Assembly: GCA_030576275.1 (NCBI GenBank)
Contig: JALIBN010000026.1
Coordinates: 122,765-180,224, forward strand
From: Pseudomonadota bacterium
GTDB taxonomy: Bacteria; Pseudomonadota; Gammaproteobacteria; Nitrosococcales; Methylophagaceae
Length of the DNA stretch: 57,460 nucleotides
Direction: 5' to 3'
Part shown: one piece after another, positions 35,994-44,882 of the stretch
Layout: the number at the start of each line of letters is the position of its first letter
Position numbering within the stretch: the first letter of the stretch is position 1
Notes under the pieces: generated by a model
Seen by the model: only the letters and a program-made list of their open reading frames with translations
Databases searched by the model: none
Told to the model about the DNA's origin: nothing
Made by a program: the position numbers and the translations under genes

Positions 35994-36204
35994 GCTGTTC
36001 TCCATTGGGTGGTGTTTTACTTTCCAACTATTCTCAATAAGATATTATCTTTGGCATTAACTATAAAGTATCTCGCCAGACAAATGAGCGCCATCATTAA
36101 AACACGAAGCAACAAAATGGCTCACACCTGATATGATCCATCCTGTTCCAACAAAGTTCAAAAAAAGACAATTTAAACTAAATAATAATATTGAGAGAAT
36201 AATA

Positions 36205-36495
36205 ATGAGTGAAGATCCAACTACTACCAAGACATTTCAACAACGAGCTGATGAGTTTATTGCTGTTGCAAACCAACAAGTGCCTACTAGTTCAGTAGAT
36301 GATGTTAATACATCAATTCTATTTGCTGCCGCGCGGTTTAATGCCTTTAGTGTAGCCCGTTCATTTGAGACTGCTGAGAACATGCAAGCAGAGAAACAAG
36401 AAGCGATGAAATTCTTCATACAACGCTATACAGAGATGTTAGAGCAAAATATGGATGAATATATTTCGCGTTTTGAAAGCTATTCACCAAAATAA
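36205..36495 (+). CDS. DUF3144 family protein
   Basis: 96 residues from ATG 36205 (GAGAG upstream). Motifs FQQRADEFIAVANQQ, ILFAAARFNAFSVA and FIQRYTEMLEQNMDEYI match DUF3144, small helical cytosolic proteins of unknown function. A stem-loop follows directly (36497-36521). Confidence 0.82.
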   Translation: MSEDPTTTKTFQQRADEFIAVANQQVPTSSVDDVNTSILFAAARFNAFSVARSFETAENMQAEKQEAMKFFIQRYTEMLEQNMDEYISRFESYSPK

Positions 36496-36496
36496 T

Positions 36497-36521
36497 CAGA
36501 TATTAGTAGTTAGAATATCTG
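36497..36521 (+). terminator. Stem-loop after the DUF3144 gene
   Basis: CAGATATT (36497-36504) pairs perfectly with AATATCTG (36514-36521), 9-nt loop. No T run, so a weak or non-canonical terminator. Confidence 0.45.
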
Positions 36522-36525
36522 AAAT

Positions 36526-36582
36526 GGGGTCAGACACAATTCGCTGTATTGCAGAGGTTTAAAATAAATCGAGTCTGACCCC
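36526..36582. repeat. 57-bp element with inverted ends
   Basis: GGGGTCAGAC at 36526-36535 and GTCTGACCCC at 36573-36582 are exact inverted repeats flanking 37 bp of AT-rich sequence. The end sequence resembles a palindromic family widely seen near REP-associated tyrosine transposases in Gammaproteobacteria. Likely a MITE/REPIN-like element or a mobile-element scar. Confidence 0.7.
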
Positions 36583-36621
36583 GTTGATTATTCATTCACC
36601 TATAATAAAGTTTTTAACCTT

Positions 36622-37266
36622 ATGATAGAAGTTGCACTTTTTCCCATACCCAATTCAGTTAATTTTCCTGGCGTGCCAATTTCGTTACATGTTTTTGAGC
36701 CCCGTTATCGAAAAATGGTGAAATACTGCATCCATCACAACATGATGATGGGCGTTTGCCACACCGAAAAAGTGGTACACGCCAAGACGCGAGATCAAAC
36801 CCAGGAAGAAGTACTCAGCAGCAATCAATCTACCTACAAGCCATGTGCTGTTTTTTCTGCCGGTAAGGTAGAGCTTCTGGAAGAGATGGATGATGGCCGG
36901 ATGGTAATATTAGTTAACTTTGAAACTCGACTGAAGCTACAAAAAGAGCGGCAGACCCTACCGTTTAATATATGGGCTTGTAAGCCATATGAAGATGAGC
37001 CGCTTGAGGATGAAAACTTAGTAGGGTCATTAAAGCAAAGTCATGAAAAGATCATGCAACGCTTAATGACCATTAGCTTTGGCAATGATGAAGTTCAAAA
37101 AATACTAGCTAAGGAACATTGGCAAAATATGTCTCCAATTGAGTTTAGTTTTTTGGTAAACGCTTTGATTGCCATGCCTTCAGAGATCAAACAAAATTTG
37201 CTAGAAATGAGACGCCCGCAAGAGCGATTAGATGCAATATTGAAAATGGTAAATTCTATTAAGTAA
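36622..37266 (+). CDS. LON substrate-binding-domain protein
   Basis: 214 residues: a stand-alone Lon N-domain, with no AAA or protease part. LFPIPNSVNFPGVPISLHVFEPRYRKMV is the typical first motif (read as LFPIPNSVNFPG then HVFEPRYRKMV); FSAGKVELLEEMDDGRMVILV follows, with a helical C-terminus (PSEIKQNLLEMRRPQERLDAI). Such proteins probably bind substrates or partners of proteolysis; no catalytic function. It lies 40 bp after the 57-bp palindromic element. Confidence 0.87.
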   Translation: MIEVALFPIPNSVNFPGVPISLHVFEPRYRKMVKYCIHHNMMMGVCHTEKVVHAKTRDQTQEEVLSSNQSTYKPCAVFSAGKVELLEEMDDGRMVILVNFETRLKLQKERQTLPFNIWACKPYEDEPLEDENLVGSLKQSHEKIMQRLMTISFGNDEVQKILAKEHWQNMSPIEFSFLVNALIAMPSEIKQNLLEMRRPQERLDAILKMVNSIK

Positions 37267-37383
37267 TGTCTTTAGTACAAAGCCTGAACTTAAGATGAAC
37301 CTCACGGCCGCCCTCAATGCGAAGCCGAGCACTGGAATAACTAAATGATCAAATACTGCGGTGTTTGAGCGTAGCGAGTTGCG

Positions 37384-37806
37384 TAGTACTTCAAAAAGTC
37401 TTTAAAAGAAGGTGAGGGTGTTAGCGATGCAATATATCCATCTGGATTTGGTTTCCTTAGTCGTGTTTATGGCGAGGCTACACGCAATATACGTATGAGG
37501 CCAAGCATATGTCGTTCAGGAGGACTTGGTGAGGCCATCTCTTATGCATGTCGTAAAACTGCACTGGGTTTAATGGGCATGGCAGCAATTGAAACGGGTA
37601 TTTGTTTTGTTCAATTTGGAGAGGATGAACAAACATTACTTGTCATGCTGAAAAAAGAGTTTCCGAATGCTGTAATTAGCGCGTCTTCGGCACAAAACAC
37701 ACCAGAACTTGATACTTGGATCAAGGCTTTGGATCAGCATATTAGCGCAGGCATTCCCAGACCAGATTTACCAATCGATATGCGTGGAACTGCATTTCAA
37801 ATGTGA
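37384..37806 (+). pseudogene. Internal fragment of Ada (DNA alkylation response) protein
   Basis: Reads FKKSLKEGEGVSDAIYPSGF, GFLSRVYGEATRN, then GGLGEAISYACRKTALGLMG, ETGICFVQFGEDEQTLL, FPNAVISASSAQNTPELDTW, PRPDLPIDMRGTAFQ. This covers the end of the AraC-like domain and the first part of the O6-methylguanine methyltransferase domain of Ada. It then stops at TGA (37804-37806) exactly where the DUF2182 fragment begins; the PCHRV methyl-acceptor region is gone. The gene has lost both ends. Confidence 0.88.
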
Positions 37807-38240
37807 GCTGGGTGATGGAAAACATGCATCTAGTTGATATGCGGATGCCTCCACAGGCCGGCTCACGCCCATGGGGACCGTATGACTTTTGGATGTTATT
37901 TGGCATGTGGACCGTCATGATGGTTTCGATGATGACACCTTCCGTTATTCCCATGGTACTCATGTATACCGCCGTCAATAAAGGTGAGCAGAAGAAGGGC
38001 TTACCTTATAGCCCGGCATTTATATTCCTCAGTGGTTATCTTGTCGCTTGGTCGTTATTTAGTATTGGCTGCTGCTGGGCTTTAATGGTCGTGTTATTTG
38101 CCGTCGGCGTAATCAATATGCTGTGGGTATTGTTAATAACCGCCTTTGTTTTACTGGAGAAAGTAGGGCCAGTTTCGCAACATTACTTACGCGCGACTAC
38201 GGGGCTAGGGCTGGTTGTTTGGTCTTTAATTGGACTTCCA
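37807..38240 (+). pseudogene. DUF2182 metal-binding membrane protein, internally deleted
   Basis: N-terminal residues are replaced by the junction with Ada. DUF2182 sequence starts ENMHLVDMRMP, then PWGPYDFWMLFGMWTVMMVS, MMTPSVIPMVLMYTAVNKGE, FLSGYLVAWSLFS, and jumps directly at ~38062 to [41 protein letters not shown]. In intact members ~90 residues with two helices lie between AWSLFS and GCCWALM. After ~38240 the frame runs on into sequence antisense to the VF530 gene. Not a functional gene. Confidence 0.85.
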
Positions 38241-38663
38241 GCTTGCCCATGGATCGACCTTCTTGTCCGAGCTATGTCTTGTCTCCTGAGCCCATTCCGC
38301 CGTTTTAGCTTCGCGTTTTACGCGCAATCGCTCAGCGTCCTCTAAATTTAACTCCGCTGGCTCCCCTACGACTTGACCTTCTGGAATGACTCTATCCCTA
38401 GGAGGCAATGAAAACTGTTCGGAAGACGGACTAGGTAAGTTTTTAAACTCATATAAATAGAAAACTTCAACTTTTTCACGCGCCCAAGCTGTTTTTTTTA
38501 AAAACTTCACACTAGAATCAATGCTCGGATTGACCTTAAAACAATTAATGTTTAAATAGGCAAAGAGAATCTCAAAACCGTAATGATCAACTATTTCAAC
38601 CAATAAATTTTTCAACCCAACAGCGTGTAACGGGTTGTTCTTGTAATTGATCTCATTGTTCAT
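38226..38663 (-). CDS. VF530 (DUF2132) DNA-binding protein with C-terminal extension
   Basis: 145 residues. The N-terminal ~75 match the small VF530 fold: [55 protein letters not shown] further ~70 residues ([38 protein letters not shown]) are a charged extension seen in only part of the family. Family proteins were structurally described as DNA-binding in Vibrio fischeri; role unknown. Overlaps the antisense end of the DUF2182 remnant. Confidence 0.85.
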   Translation of the reverse strand: MNNEINYKNNPLHAVGLKNLLVEIVDHYGFEILFAYLNINCFKVNPSIDSSVKFLKKTAWAREKVEVFYLYEFKNLPSPSSEQFSLPPRDRVIPEGQVVGEPAELNLEDAERLRVKREAKTAEWAQETRHSSDKKVDPWASWKSN

Positions 38664-38833
38664 ATTAATGTCCGCTTAAAATGCCTAAGTAAATACCTAC
38701 ATTATACCTAGGGAATCATGGGTTCACCCAGCTTCATTTGTTGTTTCTCTTACCCCCAATATTAAAGGTTGGTTTGGAACAGCCGTTCTGGGTAATCGGG
38801 CCATTCAATAAGATGACTAGCCCTTCGTCGACA

Positions 38834-38856
38834 ATCAAGCTGGCTGACCCCTTGAT
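38834..38856. repeat. Dispersed 23-bp repeat, copy B
   Basis: 21 of 23 bases equal copy A at 33444-33466, in a 250-bp intergenic region between VF530 and the ATPase remnant. Self-complementary ends ATCAAG/CTTGAT. Confidence 0.7.
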
Positions 38857-38913
38857 GCGCCTTGATATCCTAACGTTTTTGCCTGTACAGTTGAAATATC
38901 AAATTGGCTACGG

Positions 38914-40401
38914 CTACCCTTGTTCTTCTAAGAGTGGTGTTATTTTTTGTTCTAACCAATCAGTAATTTCAGCTGTGTACTCTTGCCATTCCTCCGTTCC
39001 TGAAACAAGAGTAATAATCTTATTCAATCCAACACCTCTATCTAGTCCAAGTCTTTCAATAATGTCATCTATATATTTGTGACTCTCATCCGCAACATTA
39101 ATTTCCTTAGCTACATTTATAATTTCTTGGTGCTCTGCATTTTGGGAAGCGGTAAGATTTCTGATAATCCTATGTAGAAAAGGTTCTGGCTTGGCATCTT
39201 CAGGCAAACGATATTGTTTAATTACTTCTATTGCTTTGGTTTTGAAGTCTTCAGAAAGAGCATCACTACCCGTTATTACTTTATTTAGGCAGTTAATCTT
39301 TTCTTCTTGCGTAGAATAAACATCGCCATCTAGTACAAAGAGTGAGTTAGATATCTCTTGATTACTAAAAAGTAGGCCAGAAACGGCAGTAAAACAATTT
39401 GTTGCTGCTTCAAAACGATGTATCGAAATTAAACGTTGGCCACTTAATTGAGATGCCAGTTTGTTAATAATAGCGGCGGATAAATCATCTTCCACAAATA
39501 GTTCTAAAGGTTTGGGTTGTTGGCCGGTAAGTCGATTGATAGCGTCGGGTGTTGTGTCATTAAAGCATAGCGTTTTAGTTGGATTGCTCAACAAATGTCT
39601 AATGTTAATCATTGGAGACAAATTTATCACTGACTCGCGGTGTGTAGTAAATATAACCTGAAGAGATTTATTTAAAGCCCTCGCATGGATTACTTTAATT
39701 AATATCATCAATGCTTTATCGTGTAACAACAAGTCAAGCTCATCGATTAATATCAACGAGTTTTTGGGTGCGCTGTAGATCTTTTTTAGTATGTGGAAAA
39801 CTTTTTGCTCACCGGCACTCATACTTAGTGCTGAATACTTTAAGCCTTCAATTTCTACACCAATAAAGTCTTTACCCGAGGCTGTATGTATATTGTATTT
39901 TAGGTATACGCGGTTGAGAACTTCAGAGCTTTTTGCAAAATGTGAGTAAAAAGTTCTTCATCAACTTCATTTGTTGCATAATTGATCTTAGCTTGTTTTT
40001 TTTCTAACTCTATCATTGGTACACACTTGTCTATGCCAATGTAAAATAGCTCCCTTTTAGGTCTGCGAGCATAAATCGGTTTCCAACGAGACTCTTTTTG
40101 ATACGTGGTCTTTATATTTTCATGTAAGTCCACTCCATCTCGGAATGTATGGATTACTTCAAGGTTGGAATCATTCCATAGCGCATCAGTACTTGGTGAA
40201 AAAGTTACTAAACTTGTGGTTTTCCCCAATTTATATTGGTTGATAGGCGCATGCTAAAGCATGAAGAACTGTAGATTTACCATTACCATTTGGACCTAAT
40301 ATGGCGGTTACAGGTGAACCGCTGAAATCGATTTCTAAATCAATAAGGTTTTTGAGTTTAGTAACTTTTATCGATATAAGTTTTTGCTGACTTATTCCCA
40401 T
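38914..40401 (-). pseudogene. AAA ATPase with TOPRIM-like C-terminus (OLD-family-like), broken
   Basis: ATG 40401 opens MGISQQKLISIKVTKLKNLI, DLEIDFSGSPVTAILGPNGN with P-loop GPNGNGKST, VLHALACAYQPI and TAA at 40231-40233. Coding similarity resumes in other frames: IGENHKFSNFFTKY, then TDALWNDSNLEVIHTFRDG ... EELFTHILQKALKF (ends 39900), then a third frame VLNRVYLKYNIHTASGKDFI, ALSMSAGEQKVFH, LILIDELDLLLHD (Walker B), VIFTTHRESVIN and LFVEDDLSAAIINKLASQ to the end at 38914. At least one nonsense codon and two frameshifts. Original product: SMC-like ATPase plus TOPRIM nuclease, resembling OLD or Gabija-type defence ATPases. Confidence 0.88.
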
Positions 40402-40462
40402 TAACTACACTCTAAGTATAAATAGATTAATCAATTGGTATTGAGACCATTGATCCTAACAA

Positions 40463-40498
40463 AACAAAAAAGCCAGAACAATTTCTCATTCTGGCTTT
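40463..40498 (-). terminator. Terminator of the nrdAB operon
   Basis: AAAGCCAGAA (40469-40478) pairs with TTCTGGCTTT (40489-40498), 10-nt loop; on the minus strand the stem is followed by a T run. Lies just after the nrdB stop (40503). Confidence 0.9.
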
Positions 40499-40502
40499 CT
40501 AT

Positions 40503-41633
40503 TTAATCCCAGTTAAGTGCACCACCGGTCTGGTACTCTGTCACTTTCGTTTCGAAGAAATTTTTCTCTTTCTTCATATTAGATTGTTCATCTAACCACG
40601 GAAGGGCGGCTTCGGCACCGGGGAAGGGTTCTGCAAAGCCTAGTTGTTTAGCACGGCGATTAGCGATGAAGCGGAACTGGGCTACGTGATCTTCTTTTGA
40701 GTAACCGAGAATAGGGTCACGCAAAATGTAGCTGGCGTAGATGCGTTCTGCTTCTTCTGCTTCTTCAAACATCGCTTGAATTTTAGCCGGATCTAAAACA
40801 ACATTTTCTTCTTTAATGATTTGTTTTACAACACGAATACCGAAAGAAGCATGCATTACTTCATCACGCATGATGTATTGCAATTGTTCGGCTGTGCCTT
40901 TCATTAAACCACGACGTTGCAGTGCAAAGATTGGGCTGAAACCATTGTAGAACCAGCAACCTTCAAATATAGCAGCAAAGAAGGCGTAGGCCATGACGAA
41001 GTTTTCTAGTTCGTCGCGGTCATGCAAGTCAATATCACTACGCATAATCGAGTTAAGACGACGATTAGCAAGCTGAATCTTTTGGTTTATTTCTGGCACC
41101 ACACGGTAGCGATTATAGATTTCGCTTTGATCAAGACCAATGGTTTCGATGCAATGTTGGTAAGTCCAGGTATGTAATGCTTCTTCATAGACTTGGCGCG
41201 CTTGATAGATTTGTAACTCAGGCGCAGACATTTTTTCCATTACGGCTAAACCGATATTACGCATGGCGAGAATGTCAGATGTCGTTAAGTACGACAACAC
41301 ATTTTCGTATACATGACGTTCTTCTAAAGTCAGTTTATGACGATAGTCGTGTACGTCTTGTGCCATGTTGATATCAAGCGGTGTCCAATGATTCTTGTTG
41401 GCATTAAGAAAATACTGCCATGCCCAAGGATATTTGAACGGTGCCAATTGGTTGATATCTGTCATGCCGTTGACGACGCGTTTGTCGTCAGGGTTAACAG
41501 GTGCAACATTCGCCAGTGGCAATGACATTTTCGGTGCATTGGCTTCTACTGGCGGAGCTGTTGCTACCGTAATGGCTTCGTAACTTTCAAATTTGTCAGC
41601 CGGAGCTGCAAAAGGATCATTCCAATCTAACAT
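40503..41633 (-). CDS. nrdB: Ribonucleotide reductase class Ia, beta subunit
   Basis: 376 residues; ATG 41633 (MLDWNDPFAA) overlaps the nrdA TAA as TAATG, so the two are translationally coupled; an earlier in-frame ATG is not needed. Diiron ligands: Asp in TTSDILAMRN, Glu and His in YEEALHTWTYQH with the radical Tyr four residues after the His, then ENFVMAYAFFAAIFEGCWFY and MRDEVMHASFGI. So a normal Tyr-radical R2, not a Phe-type R2c. Delivers the radical to NrdA for deoxynucleotide synthesis. Confidence 0.96.
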   Translation of the reverse strand: MLDWNDPFAAPADKFESYEAITVATAPPVEANAPKMSLPLANVAPVNPDDKRVVNGMTDINQLAPFKYPWAWQYFLNANKNHWTPLDINMAQDVHDYRHKLTLEERHVYENVLSYLTTSDILAMRNIGLAVMEKMSAPELQIYQARQVYEEALHTWTYQHCIETIGLDQSEIYNRYRVVPEINQKIQLANRRLNSIMRSDIDLHDRDELENFVMAYAFFAAIFEGCWFYNGFSPIFALQRRGLMKGTAEQLQYIMRDEVMHASFGIRVVKQIIKEENVVLDPAKIQAMFEEAEEAERIYASYILRDPILGYSKEDHVAQFRFIANRRAKQLGFAEPFPGAEAALPWLDEQSNMKKEKNFFETKVTEYQTGGALNWD

Positions 41634-44467
41634 TACTGACATGCCTCGCAATCTGGTTCTAAAATTGAACACGCTTTAGGCGCTTCCATACCTTCACCTA
41701 ATACGAGTTCGTCATCTACATTTGAAACAGGAGCAGGAACAGCCGCTACAGTTTGTGTGCTGCTGGTTTTTTCTGCTGCTGTTGCACCCATTGAACGTAG
41801 GTAGTAAGTGGTTTTTAGTCCACGTACCCAAGCTAGTTTGTATAGGTTGTCCATCTTCTTACCTGATGGTTCAGCCATATATAAGTTAAGGCTTTGTGCT
41901 TGGTCTAACCATTTTTGACGACGTGATGCTGCTTCAATCAACCAGCGCGCATCCATTTCAAATGCGGTCACGTAGAGTTCTTTTAATTTAGCGGGTACTC
42001 GGTCGATAGCTTGTACACTACCATCGAAGTATTTGAGATCATTGATCATGACGTCATCCCACAAGCCAAGATCTTTTAAATCATCAACCATGTATGGGTT
42101 GATAACGGTGAATTCACCTGACAGATTCGATTTAACGAATAAGTTTTGGTAGGTGGGTTCAACCGATTGACTTACACCACAAATGTTAGAAATAGTCGCA
42201 GTAGGGGCAATTGCCATCGTGTTTGAGTTACGCATACCTTGACGTTTTATCTTGTCACGCAATGTCGCCCAATCCAGCGTTTGGCTATCATCTTGTTGAA
42301 GATATTCACCACGTGCTTCTTTAAGGATTTTGATAGAGTCGATTGGCAAGATGCCTTTGCTCCACAAACTACCTTCATACGTTTTATAACTACCACGTTC
42401 GGCAGCTAGATCAGATGATGCTTCAATGGTGTAGTAGCTGACAGCTTCCATTGATGTATCGGCAAACGTTACGGCGCTATCTGAGCTATATGGTAGGCGT
42501 AGTTTATAAAGTGCATCTTGGAAACCCATAATACCTAGGCCAACTGGGCGGTGTAATAGATTTGAATGACGCGCTTGTGGCACGCTGTAATAGTTATATT
42601 CAATTACGTTATCTAACATACGCATTGCAGTAGTGATGGTGCGTTTTAGTTTTTCTAAATCGAGACCATTTTCACCAACATGTTGTGGCAAGTTGACTGA
42701 ACCTAAGTTACATACAGCGATTTCATCAGCTGATGTATTCAGTGTGATTTCGGTACATAAGTTTGAGCTATGAACTACGCCAACGTGTTGTTGTGGGCTA
42801 CGCAAGTTACATGGATCTTTAAATGTAATCCATGGATGACCTGTTTCAAACAACATACCTAACATTTTGCGCCATAAGTCATTGGCTGGCATTGTTTTGG
42901 TATTACGCATTTCACCACGTGCTGCTTTAGCTTCATAGGCTTCGAATGCAGCTTCAAATTTCAAGCCGACTAAATCATGTAAGTCAGGTGTTTCTTCTGG
43001 TGAGAACAATGTCCAACTAGCATTTTCAGCAACACGCTTCATGAATAAATCAGGAATCCAGTTAGCGGTGTTCATATCATGGGTACGACGGCGATCATCA
43101 CCGGTGTTTTTACGTAAATCTAAAAACTCTTCGATATCGATGTGCCATGTTTCTAAGTACGCACAAACAGCACCTTTACGTTTACCACCTTGGTTAACGG
43201 CAACAGCAGTGTCATTGGCTACTTTTAAGAACGGCACAACACCTTGTGAATTACCGTTAGTACCTTTGATATGCGAACCTAAACCACGAACTTGAGTCCA
43301 ATCATTACCTAGACCACCGGCAAATTTAGATAACAATGCATTGTCACGCATGGCGCTGTATATGCCGCCAAGATCATCAGGTACTGTTGTTAAGTAACAT
43401 GATGATAATTGTGGACGTAATGTACCAGCGTTAAACAGAGTAGGGGTACTACTCATAAAATCGAATGAAGACAATAAGTTGTAGAATTCGATAGCGCGGC
43501 CCTCACGGTCGCTTTCATTAATTGCTAAGCCCATTGCAACACGCATGTAGAAGGCTTGTGGTAGCTCAAAACGGGTGTTCTTTTGATGAATAAAGTAGCG
43601 ATCATATAAGGTTTGTAGACCAAGATAAGTAAAGCTGAAATCATTTTCAGGTTTCAGTGCTTTACCCATACGTTCAAGGTCGTATTCTGCTAATTCTGGT
43701 GCCACTAATTCATGGCTGATAGCCAAATGAATATAGCGTTTAAAATAATCGGGATAGACGTCCGTCATTTCTTCTTGTGAAGCTTGACGAGGTTGCTTGT
43801 AAACAAAGGTCAATGCTTCACGACGAATGCTATCCATCAATAAACGAGCTGCTACTGTGCTGTAGTCAGGATCTTTTTCGATAAAGGTACGTGCTGACAT
43901 TACCAATGATTTTTCTACGTCAGCTTCGTTAACACCATCAAAAATGTTGCGTTGTGTATCACGCAAGATTGCCGCACTGTCGACTTCTTTTAGGCCGGCA
44001 CAGGCTTCAAGAATTAAGTTTTGCAGGCGTTTAAGATCGAGTGGTGCTTTGCTACCATCTATTGCTGTTACATGAATTATGTTTGCAGAAATGGGTGTTG
44101 GATGTTGTTTTTCTTCTTCAGCACGTTTTTGAGATTGATGGTCGCGGTAAAGTACATAAGCACGAGCAACTTTGTGTTGGTCAGCACGCATCAATGCTAA
44201 TTCAACTTGGTCTTGAATGTCTTCAATATGTACAGTGCCACCATCATCTAAACGGCGCGTTAGATTTTGAGAGATTTGTTTGGTGATATTCGCTACGATA
44301 TCATGAATACGACGACTATCTTTCGCGGAGTCGCCTTCTACGGCAAGAAATGCTTTAGTGATTGCTATCGCAATTTTACTAGTATCAAAGTCGGTTACTT
44401 GGCCATTTCGGCGGATAACTTGATATTGACTTGAAGTGGACAGTTTTGATGCTGATTCGGCTACCAT
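41633..44467 (-). CDS. nrdA: Ribonucleotide reductase class Ia, alpha subunit
   Basis: 944 residues from ATG 44467 (MVAESASKL, AGGA upstream). Two N-terminal ATP-cone domains are visible (VIRRNGQVTDFDTSKIAIAI at ~20 and VTAIDGSKAPLDLKRLQNLI at ~130), giving dATP/ATP overall control. Catalytic barrel: PQLSSCYLTTVPDDL, SSNLCTEITLN with the thiyl Cys region, SVNLPQHVG, MAIAPTATISNICG. C-terminal redox Cys pair in EPDCEACQ. Reduces NDPs to dNDPs. Upstream region has two NrdR boxes and two DnaA-type boxes. Confidence 0.97.
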   Translation of the reverse strand: MVAESASKLSTSSQYQVIRRNGQVTDFDTSKIAIAITKAFLAVEGDSAKDSRRIHDIVANITKQISQNLTRRLDDGGTVHIEDIQDQVELALMRADQHKVARAYVLYRDHQSQKRAEEEKQHPTPISANIIHVTAIDGSKAPLDLKRLQNLILEACAGLKEVDSAAILRDTQRNIFDGVNEADVEKSLVMSARTFIEKDPDYSTVAARLLMDSIRREALTFVYKQPRQASQEEMTDVYPDYFKRYIHLAISHELVAPELAEYDLERMGKALKPENDFSFTYLGLQTLYDRYFIHQKNTRFELPQAFYMRVAMGLAINESDREGRAIEFYNLLSSFDFMSSTPTLFNAGTLRPQLSSCYLTTVPDDLGGIYSAMRDNALLSKFAGGLGNDWTQVRGLGSHIKGTNGNSQGVVPFLKVANDTAVAVNQGGKRKGAVCAYLETWHIDIEEFLDLRKNTGDDRRRTHDMNTANWIPDLFMKRVAENASWTLFSPEETPDLHDLVGLKFEAAFEAYEAKAARGEMRNTKTMPANDLWRKMLGMLFETGHPWITFKDPCNLRSPQQHVGVVHSSNLCTEITLNTSADEIAVCNLGSVNLPQHVGENGLDLEKLKRTITTAMRMLDNVIEYNYYSVPQARHSNLLHRPVGLGIMGFQDALYKLRLPYSSDSAVTFADTSMEAVSYYTIEASSDLAAERGSYKTYEGSLWSKGILPIDSIKILKEARGEYLQQDDSQTLDWATLRDKIKRQGMRNSNTMAIAPTATISNICGVSQSVEPTYQNLFVKSNLSGEFTVINPYMVDDLKDLGLWDDVMINDLKYFDGSVQAIDRVPAKLKELYVTAFEMDARWLIEAASRRQKWLDQAQSLNLYMAEPSGKKMDNLYKLAWVRGLKTTYYLRSMGATAAEKTSSTQTVAAVPAPVSNVDDELVLGEGMEAPKACSILEPDCEACQ

Positions 44468-44515
44468 AATAGTGATTCCTGCGCTGAGTGTAGAAAAAAT
44501 CTGAAAAATCTGAAA

Positions 44516-44563
44516 CCACAAGCTGTAGTGGTTTTATAAAACTTAAACCACAAGATAGTGTGT
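44516..44563 (-). promoter_or_regulatory. Tandem NrdR boxes upstream of nrdA
   Basis: CCACAAGCTGTAGTGG (44516-44531) and CCACAAGATAGTGTGT (44548-44563) match the 16-bp NrdR consensus (acaCwAtATaTwGtgt) at about 11 and 13 positions. Their 32-bp spacing, three helical turns, is the usual NrdR geometry. NrdR represses nrd genes when dATP is high. Confidence 0.85.
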
Positions 44564-44600
44564 TTTAATAATTTAGACAAGAGGTAAAAACGTATCGTTT

Positions 44601-44620
44601 TGTGGGTAAGATGTGGATAA
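44601..44620 (-). promoter_or_regulatory. Two DnaA-box-like nonamers upstream of nrdA
   Basis: TGTGGATAA at 44612-44620 is the exact complement of the consensus TTATCCACA; TGTGGGTAA at 44601-44609 differs by one base. In E. coli, nrdAB is controlled by DnaA at similar paired boxes. Confidence 0.65.
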
Positions 44621-44769
44621 CTTTTTAAGACTCCGTTGTGACCTAGCTGGGATGGGGCTTTGTCCAAAAATACAAAAAAAAGTCACCATAAATATATTTT
44701 TTCAGTATGTGAAAGACTAAGCAATTTTGAGCATATTGTAAGTTATCTTCCGTGTAATATCTTACAAAA

Positions 44770-44812
44770 AAACCTGTTACCAATGACGACTTTTTCATTT
44801 GACAACAGGTTT
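44770..44812 (-). terminator. Terminator downstream of the chemoreceptor remnant
   Basis: AAACCTGTT (44770-44778) pairs with AACAGGTTT (44804-44812); an inner AATGA/TCATT stem tightens the loop, and on the minus strand a T run follows. Confidence 0.75.
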
Positions 44813-44882
44813 AAAAAAGATAGTTAGTACAGTCGTTTTAGTTTACTGAGTTGTAGTCAATCTTGAGTAGTAGATTATAGCT

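Noticed and set aside
38740-38812. Plus-strand reading ending LGNRAIQ in the gap after VF530
   Set aside because: Protein-like for ~23 codons but too short and not assignable to a family.
41177-44286. Several plus-strand open frames over nrdA/nrdB
   Set aside because: Antisense shadows of two conserved housekeeping genes.
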